From Arthrobacter horti (lineage in GTDB: Bacteria; Actinomycetota; Actinomycetes; Actinomycetales; Micrococcaceae): a DNA stretch of 45,488 bases. Positions 7,798-17,438 of this stretch are shown here, piece by piece. Made by a program: the position numbers and the translations under genes. Each line of letters begins with the position of its first letter. The stretch's first letter is position 1. The DNA lies in NCBI RefSeq assembly GCF_030731045.1, contig NZ_JAVALS010000017.1, positions 1 to 45,488 of the forward strand, read 5' to 3'. Below the pieces are notes generated by a model. That model had not been told where the DNA came from. It did not search any database and was given only the letters and a program-made list of their open reading frames with translations.

Positions 7798-8354
7798 TGA
7801 CTTTGACTGATTTCCGCACCGCCGCCGCGAGCACCCTCGCCGGCGCAGCCCTCCTGTTCTCCCTCGCCGCGTGCTCCACGCCCGCAGCGTCCTCCTCTTC
7901 CTCCTCCCCGGCCCCTGCCGGGACCACATCCGCCGCAGCCGATGCCGCCTGCACCTCCGGGGTGAAGGTCATCGTGAACTCCGGGGCCCTCAAGCAGACC
8001 GCCACCGACGTCGCCGGCAGCTGCATCCCCGTGGACGGCCCGACCCTGGCGTCCAAGGTCCTCGAGCAGGCCAAGGTGACCGTGGCCGGTACCAAGGCCT
8101 ACCCGAAGGACGTCGCGTGCCGCGTCAACGGCGTGCCCGCGGCGGACTTCGACATCACCCACAAGGGCGGCACGTACCGTGAGGACTGCCAGAAGATGCC
8201 GGCCTCCTTCGCGTACTGGTCCCTCTGGATCAAGCCGGCCTCCGGCGCCTGGGGCTACGCACAGGAGGGCCTGAGCACCCAGAAGGTCACCCCGGGCCAG
8301 AGCCTGGAGCTGCTCTTCGTGGTCGACGGCGCACCGGCCGCCCCCGCGGCGTGA
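7797..8354 (+). CDS. Secreted lipoprotein of the ECF-transporter operon
   Basis: 185 residues. A signal peptide ends in the lipobox SLAAC (Cys26), followed by a Ser/Pro/Ala-rich linker to about residue 50 and a compact domain of about 130 residues with three further cysteines (SGSC-type region, DVACRVNG, EDCQKM). The end, WSLWIKPASGAWGYAQEG, somewhat resembles DUF4430/transcobalamin-like domains that occur beside vitamin B12 uptake genes, but the match is weak by eye. It overlaps the ECF gene by 4 bp (stop and GTG start share bases), so it likely presents a ligand to that transporter. The GTG start is supported by the leaderless promoter. Confidence 0.75.
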   Translation: MTLTDFRTAAASTLAGAALLFSLAACSTPAASSSSSSPAPAGTTSAAADAACTSGVKVIVNSGALKQTATDVAGSCIPVDGPTLASKVLEQAKVTVAGTKAYPKDVACRVNGVPAADFDITHKGGTYREDCQKMPASFAYWSLWIKPASGAWGYAQEGLSTQKVTPGQSLELLFVVDGAPAAPAA

Positions 8355-11251
8355 CCTTCAGGCCCGCGCCGCTGCGCGCCGGAGCGGCCCTCGCCCTCCT
8401 GTTCGTCGCGGCGCGGGTCCTCTACCGCATCCTCTTCAACGGAGTGGGCACGGGTGACACCGTCCTGCTCAACCTTCCGGCACTCCCTCTGCCGGACCCC
8501 TTCGCCTCGGTGACGTTCCTGGGGCCGGTCACGGCGGAGGGCCTGGGGGACGCGGTCCTCTCCGCACTCCCCATCGCCGCCACGATCCTCGCCTTCGGTG
8601 TTCTGAACTCCCTGGTGGACGTGGCCCGTGGTTTCCGGCTCCTGGCCCGTGGCGGCCCCCTGCAGGGCGTGGCCCGGATGCTCGTGGTGGCGTGGGCGGC
8701 CCTGCCGGCCCTGTCCGACGCCGTCGCCTCGGTCCGACTGGCCTGCCGGCTCCGCGACGAACGTTTCGGCCCCCGTGCCCTGGTCCCGATTCTGGAACGC
8801 ACCCTGGACCACGCGAACCGCGTGGCCGCCGCCCTGGAGCTGCGCGGCTTCGGAAGCACCTCACCGCGCCGGCTCTCCGCATCCGGTGAGCCGGTCCTGG
8901 TCCGGGACGCCGCGTTCGCGATCGCCGCGACGCAGATCCGCGCCGTCTCCTTCTCCCCCGCACCCGGGACCATCACGGTCCTCACCGGTCCCACCGGATC
9001 GGGCAAGTCCACGGTTCTGCGCGGGCTGTGCGGGCTCCTCTCCCACGTCGACGGCGGCGCGCTGTCCGGGACGGTGCGGGTCGCCGGGGCGGATCGCGCC
9101 TCCGTCCCGCCGCGGGACACGGCTCGGAGCATCGGCGTCGTCCTCCAGAATCCCCGCGCGGCGTTCGCCTCCACGCGGGTCCGCGACGAGATCGGCCTGG
9201 CCCTCGAACTGCGCGGGATGCCGGCCGCTGCCGCCACTGCGCGGGTTCTGGAGGTCGCCGAAAGCATCGGCGTCGCCGCTCTCCTGAACCGCGACCTCGC
9301 CACCCTCTCCGCCGGTGAGGCGATGCTCGTGGCGATCGCGGCCGCCGTCGTCGATCACCCTGCGCTCCTCCTGGTGGACGAACCGCTGGCCGATCTCGAC
9401 ACCGATGCGCGACGGCGCGTGATCGGGGTCCTCGACGCCCTTGCCCACGGGGCGGGCGTCTGCGTCGTCGTCGCGGAGCACCGCGCGGAAGCGCTGGTTC
9501 CCGTCGCCGATGCGTGGTGGACCTTCGACGACGGTGCGCTGGTCCCCGGCGAGGCGCCGTCGCCGGCATCCACCGTGGCTCCCGCGGCGGCGGCGATGCA
9601 CGGAGCCGAGGCCGAAGCCGTGCTGACCGTTTCCGGACTCGCCGTGCAGCGCGGCGGCACGTCACTGGTGCGCGACGCATCACTGAGCCTGCAGCGGGGC
9701 GAGATCGTGGCACTGGTGGGGCCGAACGGTGCCGGGAAATCGTCGCTGCTGGTGGCACTGGCACTGGGCGAAGGGACGGCCGCGGGTGGCCGGCGGGTCG
9801 CCCTGGTCCCGGACGCCTCCGACGATCTGTTCACCCACGACACGGTGGCCGGCGAACTGCACGCCGCCGACCGTCGGCTCGCCAAGGCCCGGCGCCGTGC
9901 GCGTGGGGACCGGGCGGATGATCCAGCCGCGGCCCCACGTGCCGGATCCGCCGCCGCGCGGCTGGCGCTTCTGAGGGGCACCGGCCGCATGCCGTGGGGC
10001 CCTGAGCATCCCCGGGATCTCTCCGCGGGTGAGCGGCGGATCCTGGCCATCGCACTGCAGACCGTGGACGATCCCGGAGTACTGCTGCTCGACGAGCCGA
10101 CCCGCGGGCTCGACGCCGAGGCGCGGGCCGCCGTGACGGCCGCCCTCCAGGTGGCGGCGGACGCGGGCGCCGCGGTGCTGATCGCCACCCACGACGGCGG
10201 CTTCGCCCAGGGGCTCGGCGCGAGGATCCTGCCGATGCGGGACGGAGTGGCGCCCTCCTCGAGCCCGGCCGGCGAGGCGGCCCCCGCCCGTGCGGACGCC
10301 GCGTCCGCGGCCGGCGCCACCACCCGTTTGTGGGTCCCGGCTCCCGCCGAGACCGCGGGCCCAACCGCCCGCGGCGCTGCCCGCCGCCGCTTCCGGATGC
10401 CCCGCGCCGCGGAGCTCACCGTCCTGGCGGCGGCGAACCTGCTGGCGCTGGTCGCCTTCTGCTGGCCGCTCGTGGCAGCGGCGCTCCCCGAGGATGCCGC
10501 CGCGGCCACGCCGTACGCGGCATTGGCGATCATCCCGGTGGCGGCGATCGCCGTCGTCGTGTCCCTGGACGGTTCGGTGCGCTCCGCTCACACCGTCGCG
10601 CTGCTCGGTGTGCTGGCAGCGATCGGCTCGGCGGTCCGCGTGGCGAGCACCGGCGTCGGCGGGGTGGAAGCCGTGTTCATCCTGCTGATCCTGGGCGGAC
10701 GCGCCTTCGGGGCACGTTTCGGGCTGCTGCTCGGCGCCGCCACCATCGCGCTGTCCAGCGCCCTGTGGGGCGGGATCGGACCGTGGACGCCGTTCCAGAT
10801 CTTCGCCTGCGCCTGGGTGGGCGCGGGCGCCGGGCTGCTCCCCCGGCACGTCCGTGGGCGTGCGGAGATCTGGATGCTGTGCGTGTACGGCGCGCTGGCG
10901 TCCTATGCTTTCGGGCTCCTGACCAATCTGTGGTTCTGGCCGTTCGCCGTCGGCGCCGGGACCGGGATCTCATACGTTCCGGGCGCGCCACTGGCCACCA
11001 ATCTGGGCAGCTTCCTGCTGTATTCCCTGCTGACCTCGACGGCGGGCTGGGACACCCTGCGCGCCGTCACCACGATCGTGGGGATCTCCCTGGTGGGGCG
11101 GGCCGTACTCGCCTCGCTGCGGCGTGCAAAGCCGGTCTCGGCCGCCGCGGCCCACGGAAGTGTCTCCGCAGGTCACGGCCACGGTGGACGCGGCCGGGCC
11201 GCGAAGGCTCAGCCCGCGTCCACCGGGGACCGGCACAGCCTCACACCTTGA
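8351..11251 (+). CDS. Single-chain ECF vitamin transporter: T, A, A' and S components fused
   Basis: 966 residues. Residues 1-170 are EcfT-like (hydrophobic segments, then a helix ending ALELRGFG, matching the Ala/Glu-Arg-Gly coupling signature). Residues about 190-400 form the first ABC ATPase (GPTGSGKST 213-221, LSAGEA near 319, LLVDEPLADLD). Residues about 424-635 form the second (GPNGAGKSS 457-465, LSAGERR near 557, LLLDEPTRGLD). Residues about 688-935 form a membrane domain with about six TM segments typical of an ECF S component (substrate binding). Most ECF systems use separate proteins. The neighbouring lipoprotein and convergent cobalamin-dependent metH suggest cobalamin as substrate, which is inference. 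The stop lies 11 bp inside the metH gene on the opposite strand. Confidence 0.9.
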   Translation: MTFRPAPLRAGAALALLFVAARVLYRILFNGVGTGDTVLLNLPALPLPDPFASVTFLGPVTAEGLGDAVLSALPIAATILAFGVLNSLVDVARGFRLLARGGPLQGVARMLVVAWAALPALSDAVASVRLACRLRDERFGPRALVPILERTLDHANRVAAALELRGFGSTSPRRLSASGEPVLVRDAAFAIAATQIRAVSFSPAPGTITVLTGPTGSGKSTVLRGLCGLLSHVDGGALSGTVRVAGADRASVPPRDTARSIGVVLQNPRAAFASTRVRDEIGLALELRGMPAAAATARVLEVAESIGVAALLNRDLATLSAGEAMLVAIAAAVVDHPALLLVDEPLADLDTDARRRVIGVLDALAHGAGVCVVVAEHRAEALVPVADAWWTFDDGALVPGEAPSPASTVAPAAAAMHGAEAEAVLTVSGLAVQRGGTSLVRDASLSLQRGEIVALVGPNGAGKSSLLVALALGEGTAAGGRRVALVPDASDDLFTHDTVAGELHAADRRLAKARRRARGDRADDPAAAPRAGSAAARLALLRGTGRMPWGPEHPRDLSAGERRILAIALQTVDDPGVLLLDEPTRGLDAEARAAVTAALQVAADAGAAVLIATHDGGFAQGLGARILPMRDGVAPSSSPAGEAAPARADAASAAGATTRLWVPAPAETAGPTARGAARRRFRMPRAAELTVLAAANLLALVAFCWPLVAAALPEDAAAATPYAALAIIPVAAIAVVVSLDGSVRSAHTVALLGVLAAIGSAVRVASTGVGGVEAVFILLILGGRAFGARFGLLLGAATIALSSALWGGIGPWTPFQIFACAWVGAGAGLLPRHVRGRAEIWMLCVYGALASYAFGLLTNLWFWPFAVGAGTGISYVPGAPLATNLGSFLLYSLLTSTAGWDTLRAVTTIVGISLVGRAVLASLRRAKPVSAAAAHGSVSAGHGHGGRGRAAKAQPASTGDRHSLTP

Positions 11252-14200
11252 AGTACTTCGCCTCCGGGTGGTGGAACACGAACGCGTCCGTGGACTGCTC
11301 GGGGTGCAGCATCAGCTCGTCACTGAGGATCACGCCCATGCGCTCGGCCTTCAGCAATTCCATGACCTTGCGGCGGTCCTCCATCTCGGGGCACGCCGGG
11401 TAGCCGAGGGAGAAGCGGGCACCGCGGTAATCGAGCTTGAACAGGCCTTCCTTGTCCGCGGGCTCCTCGGAGGCGAAGCCGAGTTCCTCGCGGATCCGGG
11501 AGTGCCAGAACTCGGCCAGCGCCTCGGTGAGCTGCATGACCAGGCCGTGGACCTCGTAGTAGTCGCGGTACTGGTTCGCGGCGAACATCTTGGCGGTGAA
11601 CTCGTCGATCTTCGCGCCGGCCGTGACCAACTGGACCGGCAGGACGTCCACCTGGCCCGACTCCCGGGAACGGACGAAGTCCGCCAGGCAGAGGTGCCGG
11701 TCGCGGCGCTGGCGGGGGAAGTCGAAGCGCAGACGCTCGGTACCGAGTGCGCCTTCCGAGCCCCCGTCCGGGGCCAGCAGCCCCGGCACGCCGAGCACGC
11801 CGTCGGGGTCCTCACCATGGTGGAGCACCACTACCTGGTTCCCGTCGGCGACCACCGGGAAGTAACCGTAGGCGATGGACGGATCGATCATGCCCTCGGC
11901 GAGGATGCGGTCCAGCCAGTACCGCAGGCGGGGACGGCCTTCCTTCTCCACGAGTTCCTCGTAGCTGGCGCCGCCTTCACCACGGCCTGGCTTCAGGCCC
12001 CACTGCCCCATGAAGGTGGCGCGCTCGTCCAGGAACGCCGCGAAATCGGCCAGCGCCACACCGCGCACGATCCGGGTTCCCCAGAACGGCGGAGCGGGCA
12101 CAGGATTGTCCGCCGCAACGTCGGAGCGTCCGGGCATCGCCTCAGGTTCGGTCAGGGTGAGGCCGCCGCCGGCACGGTGGATGCGCTTCTTCAGCGGCGG
12201 GAGATTCACCTCCGCCGGATCGGCGCCGCGGGCGATCTGGACGAGCGGCTCCATGAGGGCCAGGCCCTCGAAGGCATCCTTGGCGTAGCGGACCTCGCCG
12301 TCGAACATGCCGGCCAGGTCATCCTCCACATAAGTGCGGGTCAGGGCGGCGCCGCCGAGGATGACCGGCCACTTCTTCCCGAGCCCACGGGACGTCAGCT
12401 CTTCCAGGTTCTCCTTCATCACCACGGTGGACTTCACCAGCAGACCGGACATGCCGATCACGTCCGCGTTGTGCTCCTCCGCCGCGGCGATGATGTCCGC
12501 GATGGGCTGCTTGATGCCGAGGTTGATGACCTTGTAGCCGTTGTTGGTGAGGATGATGTCCACCAAGTTCTTGCCGATGTCATGGACGTCGCCGCGCACC
12601 GTGGCGATCACCATGGTGCCCTTACCGGAGGCATCGGACTTCTCCATATGCGGCTCCAGCAGGGCGACCGCGTTCTTCATGACCTCGGCGGACTGGAGCA
12701 CGAACGGCAGCTGCATCTCGCCGGCGCCGAAGCGCTCACCCACCACCTTCATGCCTTCCAGCAGGTGGTCGTTGATGATCCCCAGCGGGGTCATGCCCTC
12801 GGATCGCGCCAGGTCCAGGTCCTCCTCCAAGCCCTTGCCCTCGCCGTCGATGATGCGGCGCTGGAGGCGTTCACCGGTGGGCAGCGCGGCCAGCTCCGCG
12901 GCGCGCTGGTCGCGCAGGGCCGCCGTGTCCACCCCGGCGAAGAGGTCCAGCATGCTGGCCAGCGGATCGTACGTGACGTTGCCGTCGGCGTCGTACTCGC
13001 GGCGGTCCCACACCAAATCCAGCGCCACCTTGCGCTGTTCTTCCGGCAGGGAGGCGAGCGGGACGATCTTGGCGGCGTCGATGATGCCGCTGGAGAGGCC
13101 CGCCTGAACCGCCTCGTGCAGGAACACGGAGTTCAGCGCCATGCGGGCGGCCGGGTTGAGGCCGAAGGAGACGTTGGAGACGCCGAGCGTGGTGTGGATG
13201 CCGGGGTACTTGGTGGTGATCTGGCGGATCGCCTCGATGGTCTCGATGCCGTCGCGGCGGGTCTCCTCCTGGCCGGTGGCGATGGGGAACGTCAGAGCGT
13301 CGACGATGATGTCCTCGACCCGCATGCCCCACTCGCCCACCAGGGCGTCGACCAGCCGGGAGGCGATGGCCACCTTGCCCTCGGTGGTGCGGGCCTGGCC
13401 CTCCTCGTCGATCGTCAGGGCGATGACGGCGGTGCCGTGCTCCTTCACGAGCGGCATGATGCGGGCGAAGCGGCTCTCCGGTCCCTCCCCGTCCTCATAG
13501 TTGACGGAGTTGATGACCGGGCGCCCGCCGATGAGCTCCAGGCCGGCCTGCAGCACGGGCGGCTCGGTGGAGTCGATGACGAGCGGGAGGGTGGAGGCGG
13601 AGGCGAAACGGGAGACCACCTGCTTGATGTCGGCGACGCCGTCGCGCCCCACGTAGTCGATGCAGACGTCCAGAAGGTGGGCGCCCACGCGGATCTGCTC
13701 GCGGGCGATGTCCACACAGTCGTCCCAGCGCTCCTCCAGCATGGCCTGGCGGAACGCCTTGGAGCCGTTGGCATTGGTACGCTCACCGATGGCCAGGTAG
13801 GAGGACTCCTGATCGAAGGAGACGTGCTGGTAGAGGGAGGCGATGCCGGCGTCCTGCTCACTGGGCGTCCGGCCGCCCGCGCCCGGCTCACGGAAGGGCG
13901 CCAGGCGTTCGACGACGGCGGCGAGGTGCTCCGGCGTCGTACCGCAGCAGCCGCCCACCAGGCCGAGGCCGAACTCGCGCACGAACTGCTCGTGCGCCGT
14001 GGCCAGCTCGGCGGGCGTGAGCGGGTAGTGGGCGCCGTTGGCGCCGAGCACCGGCAGGCCGGCGTTGGGCATGCAGGCGATCGCGACGGTGGACTGCTTG
14101 GAGAGGTGACGGAGGTGCTCGCTCATCTCCTCCGGGCCGGTGGCGCAGTTCAGGCCGATCGCATCGACGCCGAGCGGTTCCAGCGCGGTGAGGGCGGCGC

Positions 14201-14864
14201 CGATCTCCGAGCCCATGAGCATGGTGCCGGTGGTCTCCACCGTCACCTCCACGAAGATGGGGAGGCGGACGCCGCGGGTCACGATGGCCTGCTTGCAGCC
14301 GTTGACGGCGGCCTTGGTCTGCAGAAGGTCCTGACTGGTCTCGATGAGGAAGGCGTCCGCCCCGCCGTCGATGAGGCCCTCGGCCTGAAGCGCGAAAGTC
14401 TGCTTGAGGTGGTCGTAGCTCGTGTGGCCGAGGCTGGGGAGCTTGGTGCCGGGGCCCATGGAGCCGAGGACCCAGCGCATCCGGCCGTCCATCTGCTCCG
14501 CCGCTTCCGCGCGTTCCCGGGCGATGGCGGCACCCTTGTGGGCGAGCTCCTCGATGCGGTCGTCGATGCCGTAGTCGGAGAGGTTGGACCAGTTGGCGCC
14601 GAAGGTGTTGGTCTCCACCGCGTCGATCCCGACGGCGAAGTAGGCGTCATGGATGTCCGCGATGACGTCCGGGCGGGTGTCGTTGAGGATCTCGTTGCAG
14701 CCTTCGTGACCTTGGAAATCCTCCTCCAGGGACAGCTCGCGGCCTTGCAGCATGGTGCCCATGGCCCCGTCCGCGATGACCACCCGCTGGTTCACCGCAT
14801 CCAGGAGGGCCTGGGCACGAGCGGGGCGGGGAACGGAGTCGATGTCGAGTGCGAAACGAGCCAT
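11241..14864 (-). CDS. metH: Cobalamin-dependent methionine synthase
   Basis: 1207 residues, full length for MetH. It transfers a methyl group from 5-methyltetrahydrofolate to homocysteine through B12. In order: homocysteine-binding domain (GAMGTMLQG near the start, zinc-site GGCCGTTPEH around residue 295), pterin-binding domain, cobalamin-binding cap and Rossmann domain with DVHDIGKN (about residue 757, the His that ligates cobalt), and a C-terminal activation domain (GYPACPEMEDRRKVMELL). All major domains are present, so it should be active. Its end overlaps the convergent ECF transporter gene by 11 bp, which may cause mutual interference. No cobalamin riboswitch is visible upstream. Confidence 0.97.
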   Translation of the reverse strand: MARFALDIDSVPRPARAQALLDAVNQRVVIADGAMGTMLQGRELSLEEDFQGHEGCNEILNDTRPDVIADIHDAYFAVGIDAVETNTFGANWSNLSDYGIDDRIEELAHKGAAIARERAEAAEQMDGRMRWVLGSMGPGTKLPSLGHTSYDHLKQTFALQAEGLIDGGADAFLIETSQDLLQTKAAVNGCKQAIVTRGVRLPIFVEVTVETTGTMLMGSEIGAALTALEPLGVDAIGLNCATGPEEMSEHLRHLSKQSTVAIACMPNAGLPVLGANGAHYPLTPAELATAHEQFVREFGLGLVGGCCGTTPEHLAAVVERLAPFREPGAGGRTPSEQDAGIASLYQHVSFDQESSYLAIGERTNANGSKAFRQAMLEERWDDCVDIAREQIRVGAHLLDVCIDYVGRDGVADIKQVVSRFASASTLPLVIDSTEPPVLQAGLELIGGRPVINSVNYEDGEGPESRFARIMPLVKEHGTAVIALTIDEEGQARTTEGKVAIASRLVDALVGEWGMRVEDIIVDALTFPIATGQEETRRDGIETIEAIRQITTKYPGIHTTLGVSNVSFGLNPAARMALNSVFLHEAVQAGLSSGIIDAAKIVPLASLPEEQRKVALDLVWDRREYDADGNVTYDPLASMLDLFAGVDTAALRDQRAAELAALPTGERLQRRIIDGEGKGLEEDLDLARSEGMTPLGIINDHLLEGMKVVGERFGAGEMQLPFVLQSAEVMKNAVALLEPHMEKSDASGKGTMVIATVRGDVHDIGKNLVDIILTNNGYKVINLGIKQPIADIIAAAEEHNADVIGMSGLLVKSTVVMKENLEELTSRGLGKKWPVILGGAALTRTYVEDDLAGMFDGEVRYAKDAFEGLALMEPLVQIARGADPAEVNLPPLKKRIHRAGGGLTLTEPEAMPGRSDVAADNPVPAPPFWGTRIVRGVALADFAAFLDERATFMGQWGLKPGRGEGGASYEELVEKEGRPRLRYWLDRILAEGMIDPSIAYGYFPVVADGNQVVVLHHGEDPDGVLGVPGLLAPDGGSEGALGTERLRFDFPRQRRDRHLCLADFVRSRESGQVDVLPVQLVTAGAKIDEFTAKMFAANQYRDYYEVHGLVMQLTEALAEFWHSRIREELGFASEEPADKEGLFKLDYRGARFSLGYPACPEMEDRRKVMELLKAERMGVILSDELMLHPEQSTDAFVFHHPEAKYFKV

Positions 14865-14948
14865 GGCACCAGACTACGGGCGCGCCCCGACAGGGTGTGC
14901 TCTGTGTCCGACTGCTACGGTTCTCAGCCCCCGGAACGCTGGATGGAC

Positions 14949-14990
14949 GACGACGGCGACCTCCGGCAGGTGCCGGGGGTCGCCGTCGTC
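14949..14990 (-). terminator. Strong GC hairpin downstream of the MFS gene
   Basis: GACGACGGCGACC (14949-14961) pairs perfectly with GGTCGCCGTCGTC (14978-14990), and inside it CCGGCA pairs with TGCCGG, giving a 20-bp stem including one T-G pair and a 2-base tip. It lies 18 bp past the stop of the minus-strand MFS gene and between it and the start of metH. There is no T-tract, as often in actinobacteria. Confidence 0.7.
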
Positions 14991-15007
14991 ATCGTTCACC
15001 GCAGCGG

Positions 15008-16297
15008 TCAGGCGGCAGCTGCCGCCTTCGCCTTGCGGGCGACCTTCGTCAGCGCAGTGGCGACCAGGGAGCCGAGCAGTGCGAGTCCGGCCAGGACCAG
15101 GAACACGATGTGGTAGCCGGCGGCGCCGGGGTTTGCATCCAGGATGGCACCGTAGACCATGAAGGCGAACATGCCCGGGGCGTAGCCCACCAGACAGGCG
15201 ATGCCGAACGCGGTCCCGCTGATTCCTTCCGGAATGCCGACCTCATCCATGGGCGCCCAGAACACGCCGCGCATGGTGAAGACGATGAGGGAGAAGAGCA
15301 GCGTCACGATCATGGCCGGGACCTGACTGCCCGGGTTCGCCGGGAGGAGCAGGAGGCCGGCGACCACCGGCAGCAGGAGAAGGAAGGCCAGGCGGATGTA
15401 ACGGCTGGCACCCTTGAAGACCTTGTCCACCAGCACGCCGCCGATGGGGCCGCCCAGGATCTTCAGGCCGTACTGGTTGATGATGCCGTAGGCGCCCACC
15501 AGTGCCACCGGGAGACCGTACACGTAGGTCAGGTACGGGATGAAGTACGTCAGTCCGCAGTAGACCACGTAGACCATGAAGACGGTGAAGCTGACCAGCC
15601 ACAGCTGCGGCAGCTTGGCCGCCTGCCAGATCTCGGCCAGACCTGCCTTCTTTTTCTTCTCCTCCACGGCGGCACCAGCGGGTGCAGTGCGCAGGAAGAT
15701 GAAGAGCAGAACACCCACCGCGATGTCGATGATGGCGTAGAACGCGATGGCACCGCGGAAGCCGCCGGTCCCCGACCCGAGGAGGACGAAGATGCCCAGG
15801 GCGGAGAACGCCACGGCCGTGTCGACGACGCCGCGGCCGCCTTCCAGCAGGCCGAAAAGCCGGCCCTGTTCCTTGGAACCGCCCAGCTGGCGGATGCTCT
15901 TCAGCAGAGCCGGCCACACCAGGCAGTCCGAGCACACCGCAAGAAGGGCGAAGACCAGCAGCAGTACGTTGAAGCCGGGGAAGGTGCTCAGGAACAGGCC
16001 CAGCGCACCGGAACCCACCAGGCCGAGCGGGATCAGGATCCGGGTGGAGAACCGGTCCGCGAGGAAGCCGCCCACCACGAAGAGCGCCGTGGCCACGATC
16101 GAGTTGACGCTCAGGAGCGTGCCGATCTCCGTGTGGCTCAGGCCCATGGACTCCTGCATGGGGACGTAGAAGGCGTCCTTGATGTTGGCGAGCTTGTAGA
16201 TCGTTCCGCCGGCCATGACCAGGAGGGCGAAACGGATCCATTTGCTCCAGTCGACCGGCTTGGCGGTCTTGTCTGAGCTTGTGGTGAGAGTGGTCAT
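15008..16297 (-). CDS. MFS transporter, probable sugar or sugar-derivative carrier
   Basis: 429 residues, 12 predicted TM segments. GGFLADRFSTRILIPLGL is the MFS A-motif between TM2 and TM3, and a charged cytoplasmic loop (EEKKKKAGLAEIWQAAKL) sits between the two six-helix halves. It resembles YihN-like and organophosphate-type carriers. It overlaps the sugar isomerase gene upstream by 4 bp and is presumably co-transcribed, so the two probably serve uptake and first conversion of one carbohydrate. The substrate is unknown. Confidence 0.88.
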   Translation of the reverse strand: MTTLTTSSDKTAKPVDWSKWIRFALLVMAGGTIYKLANIKDAFYVPMQESMGLSHTEIGTLLSVNSIVATALFVVGGFLADRFSTRILIPLGLVGSGALGLFLSTFPGFNVLLLVFALLAVCSDCLVWPALLKSIRQLGGSKEQGRLFGLLEGGRGVVDTAVAFSALGIFVLLGSGTGGFRGAIAFYAIIDIAVGVLLFIFLRTAPAGAAVEEKKKKAGLAEIWQAAKLPQLWLVSFTVFMVYVVYCGLTYFIPYLTYVYGLPVALVGAYGIINQYGLKILGGPIGGVLVDKVFKGASRYIRLAFLLLLPVVAGLLLLPANPGSQVPAMIVTLLFSLIVFTMRGVFWAPMDEVGIPEGISGTAFGIACLVGYAPGMFAFMVYGAILDANPGAAGYHIVFLVLAGLALLGSLVATALTKVARKAKAAAAA

Positions 16298-17379
16298 CGG
16301 GCACCTGCCAGGGAGTCGGTGGATTCGAGATGCGCGACGGCGATGTCGCGCAGGGTGGTGAGCAGCCCCTTGACGTGGGCGGCTTGGTCGTCGGCCCAGC
16401 CGGGCTCGGCGGCCAGAAGGTCAGGGAGCGTCCAGCCGTCCGGGATGCCCGTGGTGCTGAGGTCCCGGTACGGGATGAAGGGGTCGGGCTCCTCATTCGC
16501 GTGCCGGAACGCCGGCGCGTAGTAGAGGTTCTCCTGTTCGAGCGCCAACGCGATCACCTGAGGCTCCTCGGCGCCGAGCATCAGCAGTTCGAAGAGCAGC
16601 CGGGCGCCGGGAAGGTCGTCCTCGGCGCTTCCCTGCAGGACGCCCCGATGGCCGAAGCCGTCCCCTTCGGGGAGGATGTGGACACCCTTGAGGTGGGCCT
16701 GGAGGATGTGCGGCGCCAGCGCGTTGAAGGCTTCCAGGGGGCGTTCGCAGGCATTGATCATGTTCCCGAAGTCGAACATGGCGTGCAGCCGGGGGTGGTT
16801 CACGCGCTGCAGCAGCTCCGCGATCTCGGTGGCTTTCAGCTCCTCGTGCTGTTCGAAGGAGAAGTGCAGATCGTGCTGGTCCGCCAGCCGGGCGAGCCGG
16901 CGCAGGTCCTGTTCAACCCTGTCCATGACCTGGGACAGGCGCCCTTCGAAGCGGGAGTAGACGCGGATCTGCCGCACACCCATGACTCCGGCGATGCGGA
17001 CCACCTCGTCCACGTCCGGTTCCAGGGTGGTGCTGATCTCCAGGTGGACCTCGAGGTCCAGGTTCCGGGCGCGTGCGGCGAACTCGCGCAGGCGCTCGTC
17101 GCTCATCTGGCCCAGACTCCGCTCCTCTCCGTCAAGGAGGTGGATGCACACACCGGTCAGCTCATGACGGTTGGCGAAGTCGAGGACGTCATCCGGTCCG
17201 AAGGAGCCGTAGGTGAGGTTGCTCAGCAGCGCGTAGGCGTGGCCGAACAGGCGGACCCCGTCGATACGCTGGATCAGCGTGCGGGCGACGGTGTCCGTCA
17301 GGGGTGGAAGGGTGGCGGATTCCGCTTCGGTCAGGCGGGAACTGAGGAGTTCCCGGAAGCGGGCATCGGCAGGGGACAT
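16294..17379 (-). CDS. Sugar phosphate isomerase/epimerase-like TIM-barrel protein
   Basis: 361 residues from ATG 17379, which is preceded at good spacing by AAGGAG; the longer start at 17421 lacks this. The xylose-isomerase-like TIM-barrel (AP_endonuc_2) pattern is seen in VHLEISTTLEPDVDEVVRI, LHFSFEQHEELKATEIAELL (metal-binding Glu), LHAMFDFGNMINACERP (metal-binding Asp) and LQAHLKGVHIL (His). These enzymes isomerise or epimerise sugars or inositols; the exact substrate cannot be told. First gene of a two-gene operon with the MFS carrier, downstream of the MocR regulator gene and behind a clear operator. Confidence 0.82.
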   Translation of the reverse strand: MSPADARFRELLSSRLTEAESATLPPLTDTVARTLIQRIDGVRLFGHAYALLSNLTYGSFGPDDVLDFANRHELTGVCIHLLDGEERSLGQMSDERLREFAARARNLDLEVHLEISTTLEPDVDEVVRIAGVMGVRQIRVYSRFEGRLSQVMDRVEQDLRRLARLADQHDLHFSFEQHEELKATEIAELLQRVNHPRLHAMFDFGNMINACERPLEAFNALAPHILQAHLKGVHILPEGDGFGHRGVLQGSAEDDLPGARLLFELLMLGAEEPQVIALALEQENLYYAPAFRHANEEPDPFIPYRDLSTTGIPDGWTLPDLLAAEPGWADDQAAHVKGLLTTLRDIAVAHLESTDSLAGAR

Positions 17380-17438
17380 CGTTGGCTCCTTGGGAGGCGT
17401 AGCTATGGTGACCGGAGTCACCCTTCATTTCTACGCCC

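Noticed and set aside
11124..15116. A 1330-residue open frame antisense to metH
   Set aside because: It has no domain motifs, is rich in His/Gly/Val as expected for the shadow of a GC-rich gene, and metH on the other strand is unambiguous.
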